Part shown: positions 18,790-29,364 of the stretch, one piece after another
Layout of the letters: each line of letters begins with the position of its first letter
How positions within the stretch are numbered: the first letter of the stretch is position 1
From: Campylobacter rectus
GTDB taxonomy: Bacteria > Campylobacterota > Campylobacteria > Campylobacterales > Campylobacteraceae
Direction of reading: 5' to 3'
DNA: 64,000 nt
NCBI RefSeq assembly: GCF_004803795.1
Contig: NZ_CP012543.1
Location: forward strand, 2,480,001-2,544,000
Made by a program: the position numbers and the translations under genes
The notes under the pieces: generated by a model
What the model saw: only the letters and a program-made list of their open reading frames with translations
Databases searched by the model: none
Told to the model about the DNA's origin: nothing

Positions 18790-20193
18790 TTAAACTTTCC
18801 TTATATACTCGCTCGGATCGTATTCCTTCCCCTCTTCGTGATCCTTTAGGAGCTTAACCACGACGGGGCTAAGCGCGATGATGGCGATCAGGTTCGGCAG
18901 CACCATAAGGCCGTTAAACATATCGGCCAGCTCCCAGACGAAATTTATCTTTAACAAGCTGCCGGCAAAGACGAATCCCACGACCAATATCTGCAAAATT
19001 CGCACGAATTTGGCGCCAAAAAGGTAACGCACATTGATCTCGGCGAAGTAATACCAACCCAAAATCGTCGTAAAAGCAAAGAAAAACAAGCAGATCGCTA
19101 CGAATCCGTAGCCGCCCGCATGCCCCAAAACATGCGTCGAAAAGGCCTCTTGCACGAGTGAGATACCGGTTAGCACGGCTTTGCCGTTTTCAAAATGTAT
19201 CACGTCGGCGCTAAGCACCACAAAAACGGTGATATTTAGCACGATAAAGGTATCGACAAATACGCTCATAATGCCCAGCACCGCCTGATCTACGGGGTGC
19301 TTTACGGTGGCCGCAGCGTGTGCGTGAGGGGTTGAGCCCATACCGGCTTCGTTTGAAAACAGTCCGCGTGCGATGCCGTATCTCATCGCCGTAGCGATCG
19401 TGGCTCCGGTCGCGCCGCCCCAAGCCGCCGAAGGGTTAAACGCCGCTTCGAAAATGAGAGCTACGACGCCGGGAACCTTGTCGAGATTAAAGCAGATGAT
19501 CACGATGCCGATGACGACGTAGAGGATCGCCATCACGGGCACGATCTTTTCGGCGACTCTGGCGATGGCTTTGACGCCGCCGATAAAAATAAGCGCACAC
19601 GTCGCGGCTAAAAACAGTCCGCTCGCCCACTGCGGTATGCCAAACGCGCCCCTAAAGCCGTCCGAGATGGAGTTGGCTTGCACCATATTTCCCATAAATC
19701 CAAGCGCCAAGATGATCGCCAGCGCAAAAAATGCCGCCAAAACCTTGGCGTAGCGACTCTTTAGCCCGCGACTGATATAAAACGCCGGCCCGCCGATCAT
19801 ATGGCCGCTGTCGTCCTTGGTGCGGTAAATTTGCGCGAGGCAGATCTCGGCGAAATTCGTCGCCATACCCAAAAACGCTGCGCACCACATCCAAAATATC
19901 GCGCCTGGCCCGCCCATGATAAGCGCCGTTGTGGCGCCGACGAGGTTGCCCGTGCCCACCTGTGCGGCAACGGCGGTAGCGACGGCCTGAAACGAGCTCA
20001 TACCCGATTTTCCCGCCGCTTTGCCGTGCAAAGAGAAGTTGCCAAAAAGCCTATGAAGCCCCATTTTAAACTTAAAGATCTGCACGAAACGCAGCCTGAT
20101 CGTGAAGTAAAGTCCGGTGCCGCAAAGTAGCGCGATGAGGAAATACGGCCCCCAAAGGAACGAATTTATAGAGCTTACGAGGTCGGTGAGCAT
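18790..20193 (-). CDS. Sodium:alanine/glycine symporter (AgcS family)
   Basis: 467 aa, full length. Signature segments GMSSFQAVATAVAAQVGTGN, GGPGAIFWMW and RGLFSNEAGMGSTPHAHAAA identify the alanine or glycine:cation symporter family (TC 2.A.25). It imports small neutral amino acids with Na+ across the inner membrane and has about 11 hydrophobic segments. Monocistronic by position. Confidence 0.9.
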   Translation of the reverse strand: MLTDLVSSINSFLWGPYFLIALLCGTGLYFTIRLRFVQIFKFKMGLHRLFGNFSLHGKAAGKSGMSSFQAVATAVAAQVGTGNLVGATTALIMGGPGAIFWMWCAAFLGMATNFAEICLAQIYRTKDDSGHMIGGPAFYISRGLKSRYAKVLAAFFALAIILALGFMGNMVQANSISDGFRGAFGIPQWASGLFLAATCALIFIGGVKAIARVAEKIVPVMAILYVVIGIVIICFNLDKVPGVVALIFEAAFNPSAAWGGATGATIATAMRYGIARGLFSNEAGMGSTPHAHAAATVKHPVDQAVLGIMSVFVDTFIVLNITVFVVLSADVIHFENGKAVLTGISLVQEAFSTHVLGHAGGYGFVAICLFFFAFTTILGWYYFAEINVRYLFGAKFVRILQILVVGFVFAGSLLKINFVWELADMFNGLMVLPNLIAIIALSPVVVKLLKDHEEGKEYDPSEYIRKV

Positions 20194-20545
20194 AGATTTG
20201 CCTTTAAATTTTTAAAATTTTTCAAGTATATTTAAAAAAATATAAAACTAAAATAAATAATAAAATTTTTTTAACCGAACTTAAAAATATGTGTAAATTT
20301 TGAGCTACCGGGGTTAAATTTGGCGAGACAAGCGGTTTTTTGTAACGGATTTTGAATTTGAACGATGTGTTTTTGGTTTGGGTGATTTTTCTACGCTATT
20401 TTACGAATTTAAACGGCGGTTTGGCTTTTTGGATTGAGTAAGTTTTATACGCGGCTTTGTAAAATTTAGCTTAAGCTTGTTTTATGGGCGGTTTTGCGCA
20501 AATTTGCCGAGAATTTTATGAGCTTGGCGGGGATACCGACACCGG
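20194..20545. other. Spacer between symporter gene and CRISPR trailer
   Basis: AT-rich, no gene. The first 90 bases probably hold the promoter of the symporter (minus strand). The remainder adjoins the leader-distal end of the CRISPR array. Confidence 0.4.
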
Positions 20546-23500
20546 GCTTAAAGCTCCAACGGAGTAAATTTACACAGAACACGGAGTTTGAGGTAGTAGA
20601 ATACGTCGCGTGTTTCAAACTCCAACGGAGTAAATTTTAACCCCACCACTACGCACTTATCTCGCTCTTTTTTCTTGTTTCAAACTCCAACGGAGTAAAT
20701 TTTAACTGCGCTTGATATTAGGTTGGTTCAGGCTTGATTTTGTTTCAAACTCCAACGGAGTAAATTTTAACCTAAAGGCGAAAAATATTGTCTTGATATG
20801 CTGCGGCGTTTCAAACTCCAACGGAGTAAATTTTAACTTTGAACCGTTTGGTTTTGATGAGAGAGTGTTTGGAGGTTTCAAACTCCAACGGAGTAAATTT
20901 TAACAATATCAAAGCTAAACTGCGCGAGTTTTGGGCGGAGTTTCAAACTCCAACGGAGTAAATTTTAACATGAATTTTGCAAGAAAAATCCCAATGATCC
21001 TAAATGGTTTCAAACTCCAACGGAGTAAATTTTAACGTTGAGCTTAAAGCCGCGGGACTCGACGAAATACAAGTTTCAAACTCCAACGGAGTGAATTTTA
21101 ACATTATTATTCGAAGCTTGATAAAGCAAACTGTAATAGTTTCAAACTCCAACGGAGTGAATTTTAACATGCTCTTAATGAAAATCTTAAGAAATCAAAT
21201 GAAAGTTTCAAACTCCAACGGAGTAAATTTTAACCGAGTTTGTCAAATCCATACCAAATTTAAAAGCCAAGTTTCAAACTCCAACGGAGTAAATTTTAAC
21301 TAAATCTTAGACTTTTTAGACTTGCTTGCCGTTTGTTTCAAACTCCAACGGAGTAAATTTTAACAGAAGAATTCAGATGAAAATCCCCCTCATCAGATTG
21401 TTTCAAACTCCAACGGAGTAAATTTTAACAAGCACAGCAAGAAATCTATATCAAAGAGGGTAAATCGTTTCAAACTCCAACGGAGTAAATTTTAACACTT
21501 CTCGGCTTTTTTCGCTTCGTTGCTTATGGTGTTGTTTCAAACTCCAACGGAGTAAATTTTAACGGGAGCCTGAAATTTCGACCATTGACTATTCAAAAAA
21601 GAGTTTCAAACTCCAACGGAGTAAATTTTAACACCGAGAAAATCAAATTTTAAGGAGCAAAAATGCGTTTCAAACTCCAACGGAGTAAATTTTAACTGTA
21701 CTTTAGTACATTTATATTCGAATTTCTATTGTTTCAAACTCCAACGGAGTAAATTTTAACTAGAGGTGGAAATTTTAAACGAATTTAGATAGACTGTTTC
21801 AAACTCCAACGGAGTAAATTTTAACCGCCAGGATTCCAAGTAGAACCTATAGCGGAACAAGTTTCAAACTCCAACGGAGTAAATTTTAACTGAGTCAAAT
21901 AGAGACAGAAGAGAGCGAAATAGCGTTTCAAACTCCAACGGAGTAAATTTTAACAAGACGCAGAGAAGGTGGAAAAAGCAAAAGCCCAGTTTCAAACTCC
22001 AACGGAGTAAATTTTAACTCTCATCAAACCCGAAATCGGCAAAGACGGCAAGCCGTTTCAAACTCCAACGGAGTAAATTTTAACGTCCTTATAGCGCCCA
22101 AATGAAAAATCTTTTAAAATGTTTCAAACTCCAACGGAGTAAATTTTAACCCGGCGTCGAGCTAACCATACTCGATCTTGACAAGTTTCAAACTCCAACG
22201 GAGTAAATTTTAACCATTCTTGTCCGTCTTTAAATTTTAAGGCTATTAGTTGTTTCAAACTCCAACGGAGTAAATTTTAACCCGCTCTTAAAATTTTGCC
22301 CATCTCCTCGATCGTAGTTTCAAACTCCAACGGAGTAAATTTTAACCCGACTTTCTTATCTATGTGAATTGGGCTTGGTGGTTTCAAACTCCAACGGAGT
22401 AAATTTTAACCGTATGTTTTTCTCGTTTCTTCGGGCAGCGTCTGGTTTCAAACTCCAACGGAGTAAATTTTAACTCTATGCGAAAGGCATAAGGCAAATT
22501 ATTCGTAAAAGTTTCAAACTCCAACGGAGTAAATTTTAACTGTAAGCACATCTATAGTTTCACCATTAAGTTTATTGTTTCAAACTCCAACGGAGTAAAT
22601 TTTAACACGGTATCCGCGACGGTATAAATCAGTTTGTAAAGTTTCAAACTCCAACGGAGTAAATTTTAACCCTATTCCTATACGATAGGCTATTATTTCT
22701 CTAAGGTTTCAAACTCCAACGGAGTAAATTTTAACTAATGAAGAGAGTGGCAGAAATGTTCTAGATAAACATAGGTTTCAAACTCCAACGGAGTAAATTT
22801 TAACATAATGCCCGAAAATCAAGTATGCGAAGAATACGGTTTCAAACTCCAACGGAGTAAATTTTAACATAAATTTAGGCTTGGGCGTTACGCCGTTTTT
22901 GTTTCAAACTCCAACGGAGTAAATTTTAACTGATTATAAGCTATTTATTGCCGAGGAATACGGAAGTTTCAAACTCCAACGGAGTAAATTTTAACCTGAT
23001 AGACGGGGCGTATCTCAAGGCAAAATTTGACCGTTTCAAACTCCAACGGAGTAAATTTTAACTGATAGACGGGGCGTATCTCAAGGCAAAATTTGACCGT
23101 TTCAAACTCCAACGGAGTAAATTTTAACAAATCATCTAATTTAGGCAGTACGTCTGATAAAGGTTTCAAACTCCAACGGAGTAAATTTTAACACTGACTT
23201 ATACCCAACTCTAATTGTGTTTCTATCTCGTTTCAAACTCCAACGGAGTAAATTTTAACAATAATCTTAAAGTAGTGTCTCCAGCGCCTCATATGTTTCA
23301 AACTCCAACGGAGTAAATTTTAACGAGTGCAAATAACCCAGCTGCAGCCAAAGCTAAAAGGTTTCAAACTCCAACGGAGTAAATTTTAACTCCATAACGT
23401 AAAAAAGACGATGGACGAGGACAAGCGTTTCAAACTCCAACGGAGTAAATTTTAACTAGGTTTGCCGCCCTTATCATTCATATATGCCAAAGTTTCAAAC

Positions 23501-23981
23501 TCCAACGGAGTAAATTTTAACTCGCTCTAGCCTCATTACCATTGCGCTACTCGGCTTGTTTCAAACTCCAACGGAGTAAATTTTAACCTACAATCTAAAT
23601 TAGACAGACTTATAACAGAAGCGTTTCAAACTCCAACGGAGTAAATTTTAACTTTCGATATTTGTGATTTTTGCTATGCGTCTTGCGCTGTTTCAAACTC
23701 CAACGGAGTAAATTTTAACTTTGAGCGAATTTAAACGAGACATTGAAATTTATGATGTTTCAAACTCCAACGGAGTAAATTTTAACATAATTATCTTTGG
23801 TAGTAGAGTAAAAATACAAGTTTCAAACTCCAACGGAGTAAATTTTAACTTGCTATGTTTATAGCGCCGCCGACGAAACCTCCGTGTTTCAAACTCCAAC
23901 GGAGTAAATTTTAACTACATATACTCAGGGTATAGTAGCAAGAAATCATCCGTTTCAAACTCCAACGGAGTAAATTTTAAC
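20546..23981 (-). CRISPR. Type I-B CRISPR array, 52 intact repeats and one degenerate terminal repeat
   Basis: The 30-base repeat reads, on the plus strand, GTTTCAAACTCCAACG then GAGTAAATTTTAAC, with an ACTCC-AAC-GGAGT hairpin. I count 52 full copies (first at 20612, last at 23952) with spacers of about 34-38 bases, and a decayed copy at 20546-20575. Repeats at 21073 and 21139 share an A-to-G change (GTGAATTT). Minus-strand transcription is inferred because the repeat then ends TTTGAAAC, like the 8-base handle of I-B crRNAs, and because the decayed repeat lies at the far end from cas1. Confidence 0.97.
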
Positions 23982-24512
23982 AGCACCAAAATATGCATTT
24001 TTAGGGCTATTAAAACTCAAAGTCTATATTTTTACGCCTTAAATTTGCATAAAAAACAAAATAGTATCGATACGAAATACCCTAAATTTCATCATTTCTA
24101 AAATCTTAGAAAAAGCTTTATCGACATAGTTTAGATTTAAAAAGGGCACTTAGAAATCAAATGTCCCGTTGCGGTAAGAGCAAATTAACAACATTCAACC
24201 CGCTATAGCGATCAAAGCAAATTTTATAAGTAGGGTGTATTTTATATTTTATCACAAACGTCCAAAGTAAAATCACAAACGCCATTTTAGCGCAAAAACC
24301 AATACCGCGGTAAAGACACATAAGTCAAATTTGATGCGAATTTTCTCAACGCTGGGAGTAAAACACCAAAACAGCCAAAGACGCATAGGTCAAATTTGAC
24401 CGTAAATGCATAGCGGTTTTTATGCCACATTTTGATGAAGTCAAGGCTCTAAAATCAAATCATCAAAATGCAACCAAGATACTTGCTGCCTCTTACAGAC
24501 AAAATATCAAAT
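23982..24512 (-). promoter_or_regulatory. CRISPR leader region
   Basis: 530 bases without a gene between cas1 and the array. The part next to the last repeat (23982-24200) is strongly AT-rich and unlike the rest of the intergenic DNA, as expected of a leader that promotes array transcription and spacer integration. The exact promoter is not resolved. Confidence 0.55.
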
Positions 24513-25511
24513 TTACCCCCACTTAAATCCCTCATAAGGCGCATCTTCGCAGATACATTTTTTGATCTGATTAGCCTCGCGGCGGATCACCTGCCGCCAC
24601 GTGAGATCGCGCCCGCCCAGCGAAACCGTTTCACCAAGCCTCGCGATCATTTTTAGCTCTATCTTTTGCACTGCGTCGTTGCTAAATTTTATCCGACCGG
24701 TGTCGGTTTGGAAGTCCTTTGCCGTGATCTCCTTTTTATTTAGCATATTAAAAATCAGCGTATCACCCAAAATCGGCTTAAAAATCTCGGCAAGATCGAG
24801 GTGTAGGCTCAGAGCGCGGTAGTTTGGCTCGTGCAAAAAGCCGATGCGCGGATCAAGCTCGGTTTTGTAAATTTCGCTGAGGCAGACGTTATAAATACGC
24901 GTATTTACGTAGCTTATGAAACTGTTGATTTTATCGGCGGGCGGGCGCTTGGAGCGGACGGTAAATTTAAAGCTTTTTTGATCCGCGATTATCTCGTTCC
25001 ACTTTTCGTAGTAGAGCTTTTGAAACGCCCCTTCCGCCACCATTATCGCAGGTACGTCCGCGGCGGCATTTAGCGCCTCTATGTGGGACGATACGTCAAA
25101 TTTCACGCCGTGTCTTTTACAGTTTGCCGCGTCGTTTAGGATATGCGCGCGAGTGATCTCGCGGGCGATGTAGACGCGCTTAAGCGGATCGTCAAAAGCG
25201 CGGACCTGATTTAGCAGCACGAAGCCGCTTTTATTGACCGAGTTTGAGGTATTTGGATAAAAATTACCGCGAAAGCTCTGATAAGGACTAAAAACGTGCA
25301 AAAGGACGTTGTTGTCCGCCAGAAACGCCATAGTGTAGGTATCGATCTGCACTTTTGCCAGCACGTAAATTTCATCGATCGCATTTATCGGCAAAATTTT
25401 ACTAGCGGCGACCGCGCCTGCATCGTCAAATTTATCAAAATAGATATTGTTATCTTGCCTACGAAGCCTGCCTGCGCTTAAAATAAAATGCGTCCTGTCG
25501 CTTTTTTGCAT
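24513..25511 (-). CDS. cas1: CRISPR integrase Cas1 (type I-B)
   Basis: 332 aa. The metal-binding residues are in place: Glu in MVAEGAFQKLYYEKWNE, His in FLHEPNYRALSLHLDLAE, and the acidic residue in LDLAEIFKP. With Cas2 it inserts new spacers at the leader end of the array, which begins about 530 bases downstream. It is the last gene of the cas operon. The N-terminus TDRTHFILSAGRL-type segment is usual for I-B Cas1. Confidence 0.95.
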   Translation of the reverse strand: MQKSDRTHFILSAGRLRRQDNNIYFDKFDDAGAVAASKILPINAIDEIYVLAKVQIDTYTMAFLADNNVLLHVFSPYQSFRGNFYPNTSNSVNKSGFVLLNQVRAFDDPLKRVYIAREITRAHILNDAANCKRHGVKFDVSSHIEALNAAADVPAIMVAEGAFQKLYYEKWNEIIADQKSFKFTVRSKRPPADKINSFISYVNTRIYNVCLSEIYKTELDPRIGFLHEPNYRALSLHLDLAEIFKPILGDTLIFNMLNKKEITAKDFQTDTGRIKFSNDAVQKIELKMIARLGETVSLGGRDLTWRQVIRREANQIKKCICEDAPYEGFKWG

Positions 25512-25578
25512 CTTTTTTCCTTAAAATTTAGCTGGGATTTCAAGCGCCGCCAAACTCGGCAAATTTACGCGAGCAAAT

Positions 25579-25857
25579 TTAACTAAACAGCGCGCCGCTT
25601 TTATCCTGTCCGATTACGATACGCTTGGAGTATTTCAGCGAATTAAAAGTATAAATCACGATAGAATCAAGCTGCGCAATGCACTCTTTTTGCAAAACTG
25701 CGGTTAGTTTTTTAAAATCGCTCTCGCGAATCTCGCCTTCAAAAACGGAAAACTGCACGCGCGGCAAAAACTTCTCGACCGCCTTTCTGATGCGGTTTGC
25801 GTTGTTTTTCTCTTTTTGCTCGGCGCCGGCGATGTCGTAAAATAAAATGGCGTACAT
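25579..25857 (-). CDS. cas2: CRISPR adaptation protein Cas2
   Basis: 92 aa from the ATG at 25857: MYAILFYDIAG is the ferredoxin-fold first strand with the conserved Asp, and RVQFSVFEGEI the second. An ATG six codons upstream would overlap cas4 and is less likely. Cas2 bridges two Cas1 dimers during spacer acquisition. Here cas2 precedes cas1, the reverse of the common cas4-cas1-cas2 order. Confidence 0.93.
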   Translation of the reverse strand: MYAILFYDIAGAEQKEKNNANRIRKAVEKFLPRVQFSVFEGEIRESDFKKLTAVLQKECIAQLDSIVIYTFNSLKYSKRIVIGQDKSGALFS

Positions 25858-25862
25858 CAAAT

Positions 25863-26363
25863 CTAACTCACGCAATATCCGCTATAAGCGCAGTTTGCGC
25901 AAAATTTGCCCTGCGTAAATTTTGGCGGTCGCTCTAGGTTCGCAAGCGACGTTATCTCGCTTAAAATTTGCTCGATCAGAGCGAAATTTTCGCTGCTATC
26001 CTCCACCAAAATCACCTTTTTACCGCTGATTAGTTTGCCTTTTACCTCTTTTAAATTTAAACCCGTTTTTAAAAGATAGACGTAAAAAAGTAGCTGCATC
26101 TTGCCCGCAAGCTCGTTTTTTAGGCTCTTTTTGTATTCGGTGATGAGATAGTGTCCGCGCTGCTTGGAAAGTTTGTCGAATTTCAAATTTGAAAATGCAA
26201 AGTCCTGCAAATCGCTCTCTTTGATGTCCGCCAGCGCCTTGCCCATCAGCACGTTTTCATCCTCCTGATCTGCGTGGATATGGTGCGCGTAAAGCCACGC
26301 CTCGCGCTTGCAGGTGACGTAATAATTCACAAGCGTGCCGGTGATTTGGTCTTTGTGAAACAT
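25863..26363 (-). CDS. cas4: CRISPR exonuclease Cas4
   Basis: 166 aa. One Cys in the N-terminal VTCKREAWLYAH and the C-terminal trio in KFCANCAYSGYC make the 4Fe-4S site; ITEYKKSLKNELAGKMQLLF carries the RecB-like nuclease Lys and Gln residues. Cas4 trims prespacers and helps select those with a PAM. Its ATG shares a base with the cas3 stop (TAATG). Confidence 0.93.
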   Translation of the reverse strand: MFHKDQITGTLVNYYVTCKREAWLYAHHIHADQEDENVLMGKALADIKESDLQDFAFSNLKFDKLSKQRGHYLITEYKKSLKNELAGKMQLLFYVYLLKTGLNLKEVKGKLISGKKVILVEDSSENFALIEQILSEITSLANLERPPKFTQGKFCANCAYSGYCVS

Positions 26364-28624
26364 TAGTCAAATACCTCTTCAGCAATCGTAAGCTTAGGCA
26401 GGAAGCCGTCAAATTTATTATAGAAATTGCCTGGCGGTAAGATACGTATGCCAAAATAATCTTTTAAAGTGGTTTTATAATCTTTTTTAAGTTCTTCTAG
26501 TAAATTTTCACCGACGGATATCGTGTATAATCCTAAATCTTTTTCCAAATCTTTAATTTCGGCAAGAATTTTAAATTTATCATCATTTGATTGCAACAAT
26601 TTATCCCGATTATCTAAAAACTCGCTGAAATGCCCACTATATTGCTCTACAAAAAGCGAGACCTTCCAGTCCTGCTTAGGCATAAAATTTTCATTAAACT
26701 TTTTAAATAATGTTTGAAATTCCAGGTTTTTAGCATATTGCAATAAATTTACGCTAGTCGTTTCATTTTTTGTACTTTCAAAATAGCTCTCTAAGACATT
26801 ATAAATTTCGCTCTCTTTTATATTTTGCGATAAAATTTCTTTTATTTTATCCTCTTGCAGATCCGTATCGTGATATGGAAACGATTTGCCTTCTAAATAA
26901 TCAAAAACTATAACTTTTGCAGGCTTGTCTGACAGGCCTTCACGATTTACTCTGCCCGCAGCTTGGATAATAGAGCCAAAGGGAGCGAACTCTCGAAAAC
27001 CTATACCAAAGCTAAGATCGACTCCGGCTTCGATTAGCTGCGTTGCAATCAAAATAATCTTTTTATCATTACCTAATTTAGCCTTTATTTCGTCAATAAT
27101 CTCAACTCTGTGAAGCGGAATTTGGTGCGTAGTCAAAAGATAGATGCTATCTTTATTCTCGCTTTTGTTTTTTATGACTTCATATAGCTTTTTAGCTTTT
27201 GAGATGGTATTTACGACACAGAGTACGCTTTGATCTTTATGGGCTAAAATTTCATCTTTTAGGATATCAAAATCGTTTAAATTTGGCTTATAAACGAGCT
27301 CATATCTATCCCTATCTCGCTCGTATAAAACGGGGCTTGAAAGCTCGGTAAAATTTTCAAGCTCTGCTGCAATATGAGGCATAGTCGCAGACATAAGTAT
27401 AAAGTGGATATTGTATCTTTTTGTAAATTCATTAAAAGCGGCAGAAATCGGCTTCAATAAAACTCTTGGGATATTTTGTATCTCGTCTATTATGATAACG
27501 CTATCTCGCAAGGTTTCTAGTTTTAAATTATCTCTATTGTGATTTGAAAAAAATACGTAAAATAATTGATTAAAAGTCGTAACGATAAAATTCTCATGCC
27601 AAATATCGGCCAAAAATACTTTTTGCATAAACTGCTCTTGCTCATCTTCATTATCTTTCTCTTTGTCTATTTTACTACTTTTATAGCTTGTTAGGTGGTG
27701 ATATTTTAGTACGTTTTGGTCGGATATTATCTTTTGATATTCGTTATGTGTTTGATCTATGATAGAGGTAAATGGTATAGCTGTTATAACACGTCTTTTA
27801 TCGCCTTTTATTTTAGCTATTTGCAATGCCAAATTTAGAGCCAAAAACGTTTTTCCTATACCGGTGGGCGCTTTAATCAAAAACTTATCTTTTTGCGTAT
27901 TATGATTAAAATTTTGAAAAATAAGTTCTTTTGCTTTTGTTCTGTATTTGTTTTTACTGCCATTTTGCTTTGAGGCTATAATATATTCCATCTTATTAAG
28001 GTAAAGATCTATTTTTTCATCACTTAAAATTTCTACATTTTTATAAGGCTTAGAAAAAATAGCTTCAAATTTATCAGTCAAAACAAGCCTCGAATAGCGC
28101 TTCTTAAAAATAAAGTAGTTATCTAAAATTTGGTATTTTTCCAGCTCGGCCTCTAAATCAAAAAAATAGTCGACAAATTCATTAACATCAGGCCTTATCT
28201 CTAAATTTAATCTACAAATCACTTCATTTATCTTTTTAAATTTATCTTTTATCTTTGCTTTTATATTGCCTAGTTCGCTAAAGAAAGATTTAAGATCGGG
28301 CAAATCGGAATGATGTTTTAGAATAGTAAAAAAATTAGCTAAAAAATTTATATCTTTATCGACTCTAGTAAAAAAATATATAAAAGCACTCTCTAGAGTA
28401 TGCGTTGTTTTTAGCTTTTGTCGAGCTTTTTCAAAATCATCTTTTGAGGTAAAATTCTCTATTTCTAAATTTATATAATCTTGAAATCTCTGTGCAATCT
28501 TAGCAATATCGTGAAAGGATGCTGTCTCTTTATGGTCGCTTTCACCAAAGCTATCGCTTATATTTTTTACATGAAAATTATAAGATTTTTTAGGGTGCGA
28601 GTTAAAAGAGCTTGAAATTTGCAT
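26363..28624 (-). CDS. cas3: CRISPR effector nuclease-helicase Cas3
   Basis: 753 aa. An N-terminal HD nuclease region (NFHVKN, FHDIAKIAQRFQDYI, KHHSDLPD) precedes an SF2 helicase: Walker A PTGIGKTFLALN, DEIQ box VIIIDEIQNIP, SATMP, and motif VI QAAGRVNREG. It is recruited by Cascade to unwind and degrade target DNA. Start and stop overlap cas5 and cas4 by TAATG junctions, indicating a tightly coupled operon. Confidence 0.95.
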   Translation of the reverse strand: MQISSSFNSHPKKSYNFHVKNISDSFGESDHKETASFHDIAKIAQRFQDYINLEIENFTSKDDFEKARQKLKTTHTLESAFIYFFTRVDKDINFLANFFTILKHHSDLPDLKSFFSELGNIKAKIKDKFKKINEVICRLNLEIRPDVNEFVDYFFDLEAELEKYQILDNYFIFKKRYSRLVLTDKFEAIFSKPYKNVEILSDEKIDLYLNKMEYIIASKQNGSKNKYRTKAKELIFQNFNHNTQKDKFLIKAPTGIGKTFLALNLALQIAKIKGDKRRVITAIPFTSIIDQTHNEYQKIISDQNVLKYHHLTSYKSSKIDKEKDNEDEQEQFMQKVFLADIWHENFIVTTFNQLFYVFFSNHNRDNLKLETLRDSVIIIDEIQNIPRVLLKPISAAFNEFTKRYNIHFILMSATMPHIAAELENFTELSSPVLYERDRDRYELVYKPNLNDFDILKDEILAHKDQSVLCVVNTISKAKKLYEVIKNKSENKDSIYLLTTHQIPLHRVEIIDEIKAKLGNDKKIILIATQLIEAGVDLSFGIGFREFAPFGSIIQAAGRVNREGLSDKPAKVIVFDYLEGKSFPYHDTDLQEDKIKEILSQNIKESEIYNVLESYFESTKNETTSVNLLQYAKNLEFQTLFKKFNENFMPKQDWKVSLFVEQYSGHFSEFLDNRDKLLQSNDDKFKILAEIKDLEKDLGLYTISVGENLLEELKKDYKTTLKDYFGIRILPPGNFYNKFDGFLPKLTIAEEVFD

Positions 28625-29364
28625 TATACAAATCTACAATGATAAATTTTATCGCCGCAAACTATCTTCCAAACCTTAATATCCCTAGCCTTTATTTGCT
28701 TGTTGGATAATATTAAATTTACGCCCAAATCAGGAGATCTTTCTGGCGTTAAAGTGCTCGCAAAACTAATCGGAGAATATAAAACACTTTCTTCAAAATC
28801 TATATTTTTTACATCATCTTGAAGCACGAATGAATCTATATTTATTTCGTCAAATTTTTTCTCTTCATAATTCGTTATTTCCATAAATTCGAAATTACCT
28901 GCAAATTCGCTATTGCCAAGATAAAATGAAAATTTGCAAATTCGTTTTTTTAGATTATAAATCGCTTCCTCTTCGAGCTTAAATTTATCAATAAAAATTA
29001 TATACTTCGGATAAATCAAGAGTTCTCTATTTATTGGTTTTTGAGGAGCCTTATTGTCACGCAAACCAAGCGAGATTTTTTGCATATCAAATTTGAGCAA
29101 ACTATTTAGATGAGACTTTGTAAATTTCGTATAGTCGTTTATATAATTTTGCGAAAAACTCTTCTTTAAAATAGGAGCATCTAGGATTACACTATATTTA
29201 AAGTCGTCAAATCTATCATCGTTTAAATAATTATCTATGCCGAGTAAAGCCGCCAACATACCGCAAATAGTAGTCTTTGGCGGGATAGGTAAAGTGATAT
29301 TTTGACTAATCCCCAAAGGATCTCTAAAACAAGCAAATTTACCCCAAATTTTAAATGCAAACAT
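28624..29364 (-). CDS. cas5: Cascade subunit Cas5 (type I-B)
   Basis: 246 aa. The N-terminal FKIWGKFACFRDPLGISQN and LPIPPKTTICGMLAALLG are the RAMP fold and conserved Cas5 N-terminus; SFASTLTPERSPDLGVNLIL is near the C-terminus. Cas5 caps the 5-prime handle of the crRNA. Overlaps both neighbours. Confidence 0.92.
   Translation of the reverse strand: MFAFKIWGKFACFRDPLGISQNITLPIPPKTTICGMLAALLGIDNYLNDDRFDDFKYSVILDAPILKKSFSQNYINDYTKFTKSHLNSLLKFDMQKISLGLRDNKAPQKPINRELLIYPKYIIFIDKFKLEEEAIYNLKKRICKFSFYLGNSEFAGNFEFMEITNYEEKKFDEINIDSFVLQDDVKNIDFEESVLYSPISFASTLTPERSPDLGVNLILSNKQIKARDIKVWKIVCGDKIYHCRFV

Noticed and set aside
20712-21303. Open frames through the CRISPR array (repeated VSNSNGVNFN and similar)
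   Set aside because: They are translations of the repeats; no start site or coding signal independent of the array.
20612-23951. Spacers targeting this window itself
   Set aside because: None found by eye against the genes and IS remnants here; a computed search would be needed to exclude partial matches.
24340-24370. CTCAACGCTGGGAGTAAAA, similar to part of the CRISPR repeat, in the leader region
   Set aside because: Only short similarity without the repeat ends, and no spacer-sized partner; probably chance.
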